Below are positions 10,180 through 18,339 of a stretch of 64,000 bases of DNA, piece by piece (the stretch's first letter is position 1; every line of letters begins with the position of its first letter). The notes under the pieces are model-generated. The model had not been told where the DNA came from and did no database searches. It saw only the letters and a program-made list of their open reading frames with translations. Both the position numbers and the translations under genes were made by a program. The stretch spans positions 80,097-144,096 of the forward strand of contig CAWKMC010000018.1 of assembly GCA_963850535.1 (NCBI GenBank). The letters run 5' to 3'. The stretch is from JAMXLO01 sp963850535 (GTDB lineage: Bacteria > Pseudomonadota > Alphaproteobacteria > Acetobacterales > Acetobacteraceae).

Positions 10180-10218
10180 CCCCGGATCAAGTCCGGGGCA
10201 GGCTCCTCCCGCGAGGAG
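10180..10218. repeat. Two adjacent palindromes in the livMG-livF gap
   Basis: The first is CCCCGGA (10180-10186) with TCCGGGG (10192-10198) around TCAAG; the second is CTCCTC (10203-10208) with GAGGAG (10213-10218). GC-rich palindromes of the form CCCCGGATCAAGTCCGGGG are common dispersed intergenic repeats in Alphaproteobacteria. Their position between two genes of one operon suggests an mRNA-stability or attenuation role rather than a full terminator, since no T-run follows on either strand. Confidence 0.6.
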
Positions 10219-10242
10219 AGGGGGGATTGTTGCTGAGCCGCT

Positions 10243-12009
10243 CTATGCATTCTGTCGTGCCAAAAACTTCTTGCCGAGATATGCCTCGATCACGGCGCGG
10301 TTCTCCACGACGTCGCGTGGCAGTCCGGATGCCAGCACGGCACCGTGGTCTAGCACGACGAAGCGGTCGGCCAACCGCATCATCGCGTGCATCGTGTGCT
10401 CGATGATGGCAATTGTCATACCTTCGTCGCGCAGTTTTGCCAGCACGTCGAGCACTTCGTCGCACTCATCGCGTCCCAACCCAGCCAGCGTTTCGTCCAG
10501 CAGCAGCAATCGAGGCTGGCCGGCGAGCGCGCGCGCCAATTCCATCAGCCGTAGCTGCTTGTTGGTAAGCTGTCCGGCCTGGCGGGTGGCGAGATGCAGC
10601 ATGCCAACGCCATGCAAGGCGTGTTCGGCCGCGGCGACTGCAGCGCGGTCTGGCAGTCCGGCGCCATAGGCCCCGACCACCACGTTGTCCAGCAGCGGCA
10701 GGCGCGGGAAGCTTCGCACGACCTGGAAGGTGCGGCCAACACCCATGCGGCAGACCTGATACACCTTGCGCCCGAGCATCTGTTCGCCTGCCAGCAGCGC
10801 GCTGCCTTCATCCGCTGTGAGCACGCCGTTCAGAACGTTGAACAGCGTGGTCTTGCCGGCGCCATTCGGGCCGATGATCCCGAGGATTTCGCGCGGCTGA
10901 ATGGCGAAGCTGACCTGGCTGACAGCACGCAAGCCGCCGAACGAACGCGAGAGGTTTTCCACTTGCAGCAGAGGCGTTGTGCTGACTTCGCTGTATCTGC
11001 GTGTCGGTGCGGCCGTGGCGGGCAAAGGCGGCGGCAGCGGCGGCATAGCGCCGCGGAGCCAGCGGTCTCGGATCGTCCAGTATAGCCCATCCGGCGCGGC
11101 GAGGATGATGACGATGATGGCCGCGCCATACACCACGCCTTGGATGCCAGGAATGATGTTCCCAAGCTCGGCGTTCAGCGATTCAGCCAGCGGCACCAGG
11201 ATCGCGGCTCCGATCACCGGACCCCAGATCGACACGACGCCGCCGAACAGGGTCACCACGACCGGCTGCGCCGAGACCAAGAGCCCGAATACCGAATCGG
11301 GCGTGACCACCAACAGTACGCAGGCATAAAGACCACCGGCAGCCGCCGCGATGACTCCCGAGGTAATCAGCGCACGCATCTTCCACTGGCGCGAATTGAT
11401 GCCGGCGGCTTCGGCTGCCAGTTCGTTCTGCCTGATCGCCAGCAGCGCGAGACCGAAGCGGGAATTCTCGACAAACATACAGGCCAAAATGCCGGCCACC
11501 AGCAGCAGCATGGCAACAAGGGTGTAGAGCCGCTGATCATTGAATTCGAGAAAAGCGATCGGATGGTCGCGATGCATCGGCAGCGACATTTCCTGGAAGC
11601 CCAGGTACTGCAGCAGGTAGAGGATGAACAGTGGATAGGCAAGCATCGACAGCGCGAAGTAGTGGCCGCGCAGGCGGAACGTCGGTGTGCCGATGATGAC
11701 CGCGGCGATGGCACCCATCAGCATCCCAAGTGGGATACCTAGCCACGGCGTCAGGTTCCAGTACACCAGCGCCAGGGTCACGGTATACGCACCGATGCCG
11801 AAGAAAGATGCGTGGCCGAACGACAATTGCCCGCCATAGCCGGACAGAATGTTCCACGATGCGCCAAACACCGCCCAGATCGGCACCAATGTCAGGATGA
11901 GCTGGTAGTAGCTGTTGGTGACGAACGCCGAGATGACGAGGTAGATGATGCTGACGATTGCCAGTGTGATGCCGTCTCGTCGCAGCCGTATACCGGCGCC
12001 TTGTCTCAT
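10243..12009 (-). CDS. Fused branched-chain-type ABC permease (LivM) and ATPase (LivG)
   Basis: One uninterrupted frame of 588 residues encodes two subunits. Residues about 1-325 are the LivM inner-membrane permease (hydrophobic helices and the LivM block GGQLSFGHASFFGIGAY). After a Pro-rich linker (PPLPPPLPATAAP), the LivG ATPase follows from about residue 345, with Walker A GPNGAGKTT and Walker B LLLLDETLAGL. The usual ABC signature is replaced by LTNKQLRLMELARALAG. The ATG at 12009 overlaps the livH stop (ATGA), so translation is coupled. LivM-LivG fusions are known in Alphaproteobacteria and fix the stoichiometry of permease to ATPase. Confidence 0.9.
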   Translation of the reverse strand: MRQGAGIRLRRDGITLAIVSIIYLVISAFVTNSYYQLILTLVPIWAVFGASWNILSGYGGQLSFGHASFFGIGAYTVTLALVYWNLTPWLGIPLGMLMGAIAAVIIGTPTFRLRGHYFALSMLAYPLFILYLLQYLGFQEMSLPMHRDHPIAFLEFNDQRLYTLVAMLLLVAGILACMFVENSRFGLALLAIRQNELAAEAAGINSRQWKMRALITSGVIAAAAGGLYACVLLVVTPDSVFGLLVSAQPVVVTLFGGVVSIWGPVIGAAILVPLAESLNAELGNIIPGIQGVVYGAAIIVIILAAPDGLYWTIRDRWLRGAMPPLPPPLPATAAPTRRYSEVSTTPLLQVENLSRSFGGLRAVSQVSFAIQPREILGIIGPNGAGKTTLFNVLNGVLTADEGSALLAGEQMLGRKVYQVCRMGVGRTFQVVRSFPRLPLLDNVVVGAYGAGLPDRAAVAAAEHALHGVGMLHLATRQAGQLTNKQLRLMELARALAGQPRLLLLDETLAGLGRDECDEVLDVLAKLRDEGMTIAIIEHTMHAMMRLADRFVVLDHGAVLASGLPRDVVENRAVIEAYLGKKFLARQNA

Positions 12010-12962
12010 GCGCGTTCTGCCGAACGGCCGAACAGACCTTGCGGACGCAGCATTACGATCAAGAGGAAGACCACAAAAATAGCGGCGTTCTGCAACTGCG
12101 GCGGCAGCACCAAAGCCGAGCACTGCTGCACGAAGCCAACAGTCAGGCCGCCCCAGAAAGCACCGAGGATGCTGCCCATGCCACCCAGGACGACACCCGA
12201 ATACATGATGATGACGTAGTCGAGGCCGATGAACGGGCCGAAGGACAGATAGGTTGCCATCAGGCCGCCTGCGATGGCCGTGATGCCGCAGCCTGACGCG
12301 AAGGCGATCCGATAGGTACGATCGACGTCGATGCCCATGTAGGTCGCCGCAGTCGGATTGTCGGCGGCCGCGCGCAGCGATTTGCCGAGGCGGGTGTATT
12401 CCAGCACGAGGTACAAGGTGATGGCGATGATGATCGCGACCGCACAAGCAATCAGCCGTGCCTTGTTCAGGAAGACCGTCGCATCACCGTAGAACCCGTC
12501 GATATTGAAGGCTCTGGAGGCGAGCGGTGTGCGAACCGTCTCTGGCGTGGAGCCGAACAGGATGAGGCCGCCGTTCTGCAGGATGAGAGAGATACCCAGG
12601 GTGACCAGAAGTTGACCGAAGTGACCGTCGTCCACGGTGCCGGCGGTACGCAGGCCAGAAACACGGGCGATTAGGAACCGGTGCAGCACCGCGCCGCCAA
12701 CGAACACGATCGGACCGGCGCAAAGCGCGCCGACGAATGGCCCGACATAGGGACCGAGAAACGCGAACACGCCGGCGCCGGTGACCAGGTACAGACTGGC
12801 GTACATGCCCAGCATCAGCAGTTCGCCTTGAGCGAAATTGACGATGCGCATGATGCCGAAAATCAGCCCGAGGCCGATGCACATCAGGCCATAAATGCAG
12901 CCAATGGTGATACCGGCAGCGAGCGCGTTCAGCGTGTTCTCGATGAGGACTTCGAAGTCCAC
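12006..12962 (-). CDS. livH: Branched-chain-type ABC transporter permease LivH
   Basis: LivH is an inner-membrane permease subunit of 318 residues, normal length. The characteristic block GLGLIFGIMRIVNFAQGELLM lies near residue 30 (quoted in part: FGIMRIVNFAQGE), and the later EAA-like loop is RSLRAAADNPTAA in essence (KSLRAAADNPTAATYMG). About eight hydrophobic segments are visible. The probable start is GTG at 12962, with GGGAGG about 12 bases upstream. It is the first gene of the transporter operon that runs down to at least the dehydrogenase at 4730, all on the minus strand with overlaps or short gaps. Confidence 0.92.
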   Translation of the reverse strand: MDFEVLIENTLNALAAGITIGCIYGLMCIGLGLIFGIMRIVNFAQGELLMLGMYASLYLVTGAGVFAFLGPYVGPFVGALCAGPIVFVGGAVLHRFLIARVSGLRTAGTVDDGHFGQLLVTLGISLILQNGGLILFGSTPETVRTPLASRAFNIDGFYGDATVFLNKARLIACAVAIIIAITLYLVLEYTRLGKSLRAAADNPTAATYMGIDVDRTYRIAFASGCGITAIAGGLMATYLSFGPFIGLDYVIIMYSGVVLGGMGSILGAFWGGLTVGFVQQCSALVLPPQLQNAAIFVVFLLIVMLRPQGLFGRSAERA

Positions 12963-12987
12963 TTAGCTTGTCTGCCTCCCTTCTCGT

Positions 12988-13018
12988 CGTCGTGGCAGGC
13001 CTTGTGCCGGCCATGACG
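12988..13018. repeat. REP-like palindrome
   Basis: Imperfect inverted repeat with arms of 13 bases (12988-13000 and 13006-13018; 11 of 13 positions pair) around a 5-base loop, in the 68-bp gap between the metallophosphoesterase gene and livH. The right arm GCCGGCCATGACG is identical to that at 4707-4719. This is a dispersed intergenic element, possibly separating the two transcription units. Confidence 0.65.
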
Positions 13019-13030
13019 GGTAGAGCAGTC

Positions 13031-13807
13031 TTACTGACTGACTGCCTCCGTCTCAAGCAACCATCCGGCTACCAGGTTGCCAAGGTTACGGGGCGCTTCG
13101 CCGGGCCATAACTGTTCGCCATCCAGTGTGGCACCCCAGGCGGCCGCAACGCCCATCGCGCGCAAGCCGTCGGGAGCCACCGCGCGATACGATACGTGGT
13201 GGTGGCCGTGCACGACGAGGCTGGCGCCCATCGCACGGGCCAACGAGTCCAGCGCGGCGTTCCCTGCGGGATGGCTGCGCGGCGCTTCATGCGTCACAAG
13301 GATGTCGGCGCGTTGGCTCGCCAAATAGTCGTAGTCCTCTAGCCAGATCGCGGTGGCGCTCAGCGAATGGATCAGCGCGGCAATGTGGTCCTCGTTCCAG
13401 CCATGCAGACCTGACAGATCGTCTGGCAGCTGTTCGCGCCGATGCACCCGAGGCGGGTTAGGCGGCTCCCAGATGCGCGGACGAAACGTCCCGCCCAGGC
13501 CGGCGATACGGACGCCACCAATCTCGACAACCTTGGCGTGCAGAGCGCCTTCCGTGGTGCGAGGGTTGCGGTCGGGTTCCACCAGGTTGGCCCACATTTC
13601 CGGACCGCCGTCGTTGTCGTGGTTGCCAAAGATCCAGTGCACATCGATGCCGCGATCCAGCAAAGGGCTTGCCAGTTCATCGAGCGGCCGATCGCACTGG
13701 ATGTCGCCCAGCAGGATCGCGGCGTTCGGCAACGGGTCGAGGCTGGCGAGGCCGCGCTCGACATTGTCCCACTGTTGGTGGATGTCGCCGATGAAGACAA
13801 TCGTCAT
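13031..13807 (-). CDS. Calcineurin-like metallophosphoesterase
   Basis: This 258-residue cytoplasmic protein has the full dimetal phosphoesterase motif set: GDIH near residue 7, LLGDIQCD, GNHDNDG, VTHEAP and a C-terminal GHHH. Such proteins hydrolyse phosphomonoesters or phosphodiesters; the specific substrate is unknown. The ATG at 13807 directly precedes the first motif (MTIVFIGDIH) and is chosen over an earlier in-frame codon because the extra residues are not family-like. The gene is divergent from the alpha/beta hydrolase gene with only 85 bp between starts. Confidence 0.88.
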   Translation of the reverse strand: MTIVFIGDIHQQWDNVERGLASLDPLPNAAILLGDIQCDRPLDELASPLLDRGIDVHWIFGNHDNDGGPEMWANLVEPDRNPRTTEGALHAKVVEIGGVRIAGLGGTFRPRIWEPPNPPRVHRREQLPDDLSGLHGWNEDHIAALIHSLSATAIWLEDYDYLASQRADILVTHEAPRSHPAGNAALDSLARAMGASLVVHGHHHVSYRAVAPDGLRAMGVAAAWGATLDGEQLWPGEAPRNLGNLVAGWLLETEAVSQ

Positions 13808-13892
13808 GTTTCCGTTCCGTAACTGGGCCTGACCTTGACGATGTCGCGGCGGCATTCCTAGCCTCCCACGAATATCCTAAAATGGAAACCGA

Positions 13893-14747
13893 ATGAACGA
13901 TCGGGTCGAACTGGAGCCGGCGGCATTTCTGGACCGGCTCGAACGGACCGCATGGAGAACGGAAACCCCATGCGGGGACGGAATGATGGTCTGGCGGTCG
14001 TGGGGTCAAGGACCTGCGTTGGTGCTATTTCACGGTGGCGCAGGATCGTGGCGTCATTGGGCACACAACATCGACGTGCTGTCGCGGGATTATCGACTGC
14101 TGGTGCCGGACTTGCCGGGGCTGGGTGAGTCGGCATTTCCCCCGGTTGGCGATGATGCGATGGCGGTGGCGCGGATCGTGGCCCATGGGATCGACATCAT
14201 CCTCGGCACCGACGCGCAGTACGACGTGACAGGGTTCTCGTTCGGGGGAACGATGGCGACCTGCGTCGGGGCGATCCACGGCGCCCGCGTGCGTTCGGTG
14301 ACGATTGTCGGCTCGAGCGGGGTGGGGCCTGCGGGCAGTGCGGTGGAATTGCTGAAGGTGCGGCACCTGTTCGGACAGGAGCGCGTCGATACGCATCGTA
14401 TAAACTTAAATCGGCTGATGATTGCCGATCCGGCGAAGATCGATGGCCTGGCGCTGGCGATTCAGGAATGGAATACCCGCCATTCACGGTTGAAGACACC
14501 GACGTTGTCGCGCAGCGGCGCATTGCCGAATGCGTTGAAGCAGGTGGTGGCGCGGGTGAACGGTATTTGGGGCGAGCTTGATGCTCCAGCCAATCCGCGG
14601 GCGCCACAGCGCGTCGAAGCATTGCGCGCACTGCGGCCGGACGCGGACGTACGTATGATAGCCAGTGCCGGACATTGGGTGGCGTATGAAGCGCCTGAGC
14701 AGTTCAATCCGATGCTGCTGGAGATGCTGAGCCGTACTCGGCCATAG
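13893..14747 (+). CDS. Alpha/beta hydrolase
   Basis: This 284-residue protein has an alpha/beta-hydrolase fold. The oxyanion-hole segment is LVLFHGGAGSWRHW (residues 44-57), the nucleophile elbow GFSFGG places Ser at about residue 116, the acid lies in the region ELDAPANPRAP to DADV, and the catalytic His is in SAGHWVAYE near the C-terminus. It is the first gene of a plus-strand operon, 13 bp before the double CoA-transferase gene, so it probably hydrolyses an ester, lactone or C-C bond in the same catabolic route. Confidence 0.88.
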   Translation: MNDRVELEPAAFLDRLERTAWRTETPCGDGMMVWRSWGQGPALVLFHGGAGSWRHWAHNIDVLSRDYRLLVPDLPGLGESAFPPVGDDAMAVARIVAHGIDIILGTDAQYDVTGFSFGGTMATCVGAIHGARVRSVTIVGSSGVGPAGSAVELLKVRHLFGQERVDTHRINLNRLMIADPAKIDGLALAIQEWNTRHSRLKTPTLSRSGALPNALKQVVARVNGIWGELDAPANPRAPQRVEALRALRPDADVRMIASAGHWVAYEAPEQFNPMLLEMLSRTRP

Positions 14748-14760
14748 GAAGGAAAAAAAC

Positions 14761-17370
14761 ATGTCGGACGCCAGCGAGATCGCGCGAGGCCCGGGCGAGA
14801 TGATGGGCAACGCCGGCCCTGGCATGCTGGCAGGACTGCGCGTGATCGAGGTGGCGGACGAACGCGCGGAATACACCGGTCTGCTGCTCGCGGGACTGGG
14901 CGCCGAAGTCGTTAAGGTTGAACCGCCCGAGGGTAATGCGACCCGGCGGATCGGCCCGTTCCTGGAGGATGAGCCCGGGCTGGAGCGCTCGCTGTTCTTC
15001 TGGAACTATAATCGCAACAAGAGGTCGGTGGTGCTCGACCTGCGCGAGACGCTGGCGCGCGAACACATGCTGCATCTGCTGGAAGGCGCGGATGTACTGC
15101 TGGATGCAAGCTGCGGTGCGTTGAACGAGGCGATTGGCCTAAATCGTGCGGCAGTAAACTCGCGGTTTCCAGCACTCGTCACTGCGCGCATGACGCCGTT
15201 CGGCGACGACGGGCCGTGGCAGGATTTTAGGAGCTCTGACCTAATCCATCTCGCGCTTGGCGGCATTATGATGAACTGCGGCTACGATCCTGATCCCAAC
15301 CTGGAATACGATACCCCACCTATCGCACCGCAGATCTGGCATGCGTATCACATCGCCGGTGAACAGCTTGCCACCGGCGTCATCGCCGCGCTGATCCATC
15401 GGCATCGCAGCGGGCAGGGACAGGACGTGTCCGTGGCAGTCCACGAGGCCGTGTCGAAGAACCCCGAACTCGACATCATGCACTGGGTGATGCGACGTGT
15501 CCCGATATGGCGAATGACCAATCGCCACGCTGCGGAGATACCCAACCATTCGCCGTCCATCTGCCATACCAAAGACGGGCGCTGGTTTATCTCGCATGGC
15601 ATGGGTGCGCGGGACCTGAAGAACCTGCTGCCGCTGCTGAGCAAGTACGGCGCACAGGCGGACCTCGAACCGCCGCCACCGGATGCCGACTTGAAAGCAC
15701 GCCAGGTGCCGGGGTCCGCTGCCGGTGACGAAAAGCGCGCGCACATGCTGGACGTGGTGCAGCGGTTCATTCGCGCCTGGACCTATGCCGACACGCCGTG
15801 GCGTGAGGCGCAGGATGCCGGCCTGCTATGGGCGCCGCTGCGCAAGCCGCACGAGAATGCGCTTGATGAGCACTGGCTGAAGCGCAAGAGCTTCGCTGAT
15901 GTGCCGCATCCGGAGCTTGGTCGCAGCTTTCGTTATCCAACCAGCAAGTGGCTGAGCACCAAGACGAGCTGGCAGGTAGGCCGGCGCGCGCCGCTGCTCG
16001 GCGAGGATACTGAGGCGGTGCTGCGCGCCGCGCGTCGGCCGAGTGTACCGGCGGAGCCACGACCTGTCGCTAACCCGATGCGGTCGGCGCTGTATAACAA
16101 GCCGTTCCCGTTGCAAGGCGTAAAGATCCTCGACTTCGCCTGGTTTCTCGCATCGGCTGGTGGTACGCGGTTCCTCGCGGCCATGGGCGCAGAAAGCTAT
16201 AAGGTCGAGTGGAAGGACAATCCGGATACGCGGCTTGCGGCGATGGCACCCGTGGGCGGGCGGGCGGCACGCGATGCAGCGACAGGTCCGCTGCCGGGGG
16301 TGAAGGACCCCGACATGGGTGGTCAGTTCAATAACAAGAACGCAGGCAAGCGTGGCATCTCGCTGAACATCCGCCATCCCAAGGGACTGCAGATCGCCAA
16401 GGATCTTGTGCGCGTCTGCGATGTCGTGGCCGAAGGGTTTTCGCCTGGCGTGCTGCCACGGCTTGGGCTTGGCTACGACGTAATGAAGAGCATCCGGCCG
16501 GACATCATCTACATCCAGCAATCCGGCATGGGCGCGCACGGTACCTATGGACGGATGCGCACCGTCGGCCCAGTCGCCGCAGCCTTCGGCGGCCAGGCCG
16601 ACATGTCGGGATTGCCGGAGCCGGCGATGCCGGTGGGTTGGGGTTACTCGTATCTCGATTGGATGGGGGCGTATGGCTACGCGCTGGCACTGCTCGGTGC
16701 GCTGTATCATCGCGAGTGCACCGGCGAGGGACAGTGGATCGATGCGTCGCAGTGTGAGTCGGGATTGTTCCTAACCGGTGCGACGATCCTTGATTGGTCG
16801 GCGAACGAGCGCGTGTGGCGGCGCTATGGCAACCGCTCGCCGTACAAGCCGGCTGCACCACATGGTGCCTATCGTTGCGCGGGAAAGGATCGCTGGATTG
16901 CAGTCGCCTGCTTCACCGATGCCGAGTGGCGCGCCTTGGCACAGGTGGCAGGACAGCCTGCGTGGCTGGAGGATCGGCGGTTCAACACGTTGGAGCATCG
17001 GCTGCTGCATCAGGATTCGCTCGACGCGGCGGTCGAGGCATGGACCAGCACACAGGATCGCTATGATTGCATGATCCGGCTGCAGCGGGCGGGCGTTCCG
17101 GCCGGCGTTTGTCAGAATGCGGAGGACCGCTGTGACAGTGATCCGCAGCTGCGGCACTTGAAGTGGCTGACCGAGGTGACGGGTACTAAGATCGGTACGT
17201 GGCCGGTTTACGAATTGCCGATGAAGTTCAGCGAGACGCCGGCCTATATCGGAGGGCCGACCAATCGCGGTGCACCGGGCTACGGCGAAGACAACGAATG
17301 GCTCCTGACCAATCTATTGGGCATGAGCAGTTCAGATGTACAGCGGTTGGCGGAAGAGGGGGTGATCTGA
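14761..17370 (+). CDS. Tandem (two-domain) CoA-transferase family III protein, CaiB/BaiF type
   Basis: This 869-residue chain holds two complete family III CoA-transferase modules in series, about residues 20-420 and 445-860. The first has GMLAGLRVIEVADERAEYTG and YNRNKRSVVLDL; the second has PLQGVKILDFAWFLASAGG and FNNKNAGKRGISLNI. Such enzymes move CoA between carboxylic acids or racemise 2-methylacyl-CoAs; single-domain members form intertwined dimers, so a fused pair could mimic a dimer. The position that usually carries the catalytic Asp appears as His-Glu (VAVHEAVS) and Cys-Glu (SQCESGLF); alignment is needed to confirm this. AGGAAGG precedes the ATG. The next gene begins directly after its stop. 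Confidence 0.88.
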   Translation: MSDASEIARGPGEMMGNAGPGMLAGLRVIEVADERAEYTGLLLAGLGAEVVKVEPPEGNATRRIGPFLEDEPGLERSLFFWNYNRNKRSVVLDLRETLAREHMLHLLEGADVLLDASCGALNEAIGLNRAAVNSRFPALVTARMTPFGDDGPWQDFRSSDLIHLALGGIMMNCGYDPDPNLEYDTPPIAPQIWHAYHIAGEQLATGVIAALIHRHRSGQGQDVSVAVHEAVSKNPELDIMHWVMRRVPIWRMTNRHAAEIPNHSPSICHTKDGRWFISHGMGARDLKNLLPLLSKYGAQADLEPPPPDADLKARQVPGSAAGDEKRAHMLDVVQRFIRAWTYADTPWREAQDAGLLWAPLRKPHENALDEHWLKRKSFADVPHPELGRSFRYPTSKWLSTKTSWQVGRRAPLLGEDTEAVLRAARRPSVPAEPRPVANPMRSALYNKPFPLQGVKILDFAWFLASAGGTRFLAAMGAESYKVEWKDNPDTRLAAMAPVGGRAARDAATGPLPGVKDPDMGGQFNNKNAGKRGISLNIRHPKGLQIAKDLVRVCDVVAEGFSPGVLPRLGLGYDVMKSIRPDIIYIQQSGMGAHGTYGRMRTVGPVAAAFGGQADMSGLPEPAMPVGWGYSYLDWMGAYGYALALLGALYHRECTGEGQWIDASQCESGLFLTGATILDWSANERVWRRYGNRSPYKPAAPHGAYRCAGKDRWIAVACFTDAEWRALAQVAGQPAWLEDRRFNTLEHRLLHQDSLDAAVEAWTSTQDRYDCMIRLQRAGVPAGVCQNAEDRCDSDPQLRHLKWLTEVTGTKIGTWPVYELPMKFSETPAYIGGPTNRGAPGYGEDNEWLLTNLLGMSSSDVQRLAEEGVI

Positions 17371-18339
17371 ATGATCCTGGTCACCAACAACGAAGGAACG
17401 GTTGGTGCGCCGACGACGGCTCGCTTGCTGTTGGAGGGCGCGCATGCGCTGGACGCGATCGAGGCGGGCATTCGTCTGATCGAGGCCGATCCATCCGTGC
17501 GTACGGTTGGTCGCGGTGGTTGGCCCAACCTGTTGGGTGAAATGGAGCTCGATGCCTGCGTAATGGATGGTACCACGCTCCGCACCGGCGCCGTTGGCGC
17601 ATTGCAGGGCTTTCTGCATCCGATCAGTGTGGCTCGCGCGATCATGCAGCAACTGCCGCATGAGTTTCTGGTCGGCGATGGTGCGGCACGGTTTGCGCGC
17701 GAGATTGGTGCCGAAGCGGCAGACAATCTGACCGAGGATTCGCGCCGTGTGTGGCGGAAGTGGTTCGACAGCGAGGTGCCCGCCGAACAGAAGCGAATCT
17801 GGCCCGATACTCCGCTCGCCGCTTTGTGCCGGCATGCGATCGATCCTGAGGTCGGTCGCGACACGACGGTGTTCCTCGCGCAGGATTCAGCGGGCAACAT
17901 TTGCTCCGGCACGAGCACTTCGGGCTGGGGGTGGAAGTATCCGGGCCGGCTCGGCGATAGCCCAATCATCGGTGCGGGGTCGTATGCCGATACACGATAC
18001 GGCGCGACGGCGTGCACTGGCGCTGGCGAAATGACGATCCGTTGCTGCACCGCGCGGTCCGTCGTGCTGTACATGAAGCAGGGCGCCAGTGTCGGCGATG
18101 CGGTGCGCGAGGCGGTGAATGACATGCGCGCTTTGAAAGGCGGCCTGATCAGCCGCGTGACGATCCACGCGATCGATACCAGCGGCAATCACAAAGTGGT
18201 CTCGGTGAATGGCGCCGGCGACAACAAGTACTGGCTATGGGAAGGGAAGGGTGAGCCTCAGCTTATGCCGGCCGAACCGGTCGTGATTACGAGCGCCGAG
18301 ATCCGTGCCACGCCCGCAGCAAGGTATGCATCACGATGA
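17371..18339 (+). CDS. Ntn-hydrolase asparaginase, N4-(beta-N-acetylglucosaminyl)-L-asparaginase family
   Basis: This is a self-processing N-terminal-nucleophile hydrolase of the T2 family, which cleaves glycosyl-asparagine, asparagine or isoaspartyl bonds. The family blocks GRGGWPNLLGEMELDACVMDG (in part: ELDACVMDG) and STSGWGWKYPGRLGDSPIIG (in part: KYPGRLGDSPIIGAG) are clear. The predicted nucleophile is Thr165 in GRDTTVFLAQD; the usual His before the Asp is Arg here. Length 322 is normal. No signal peptide is visible, so a cytoplasmic role is likely. It abuts the CoA-transferase gene and overlaps the TPP-enzyme gene by 4 bp (ATGA), so these three are made together. Its presence hints that the pathway substrate contains an amide or N-glycosidic bond. 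Confidence 0.88.
   Translation: MILVTNNEGTVGAPTTARLLLEGAHALDAIEAGIRLIEADPSVRTVGRGGWPNLLGEMELDACVMDGTTLRTGAVGALQGFLHPISVARAIMQQLPHEFLVGDGAARFAREIGAEAADNLTEDSRRVWRKWFDSEVPAEQKRIWPDTPLAALCRHAIDPEVGRDTTVFLAQDSAGNICSGTSTSGWGWKYPGRLGDSPIIGAGSYADTRYGATACTGAGEMTIRCCTARSVVLYMKQGASVGDAVREAVNDMRALKGGLISRVTIHAIDTSGNHKVVSVNGAGDNKYWLWEGKGEPQLMPAEPVVITSAEIRATPAARYASR

Noticed and set aside
13882..13896. Four-codon mini-frame overlapping the start of the alpha/beta hydrolase gene
   Set aside because: Too short to be more than chance; no ribosome site of its own and no attenuator structure visible.
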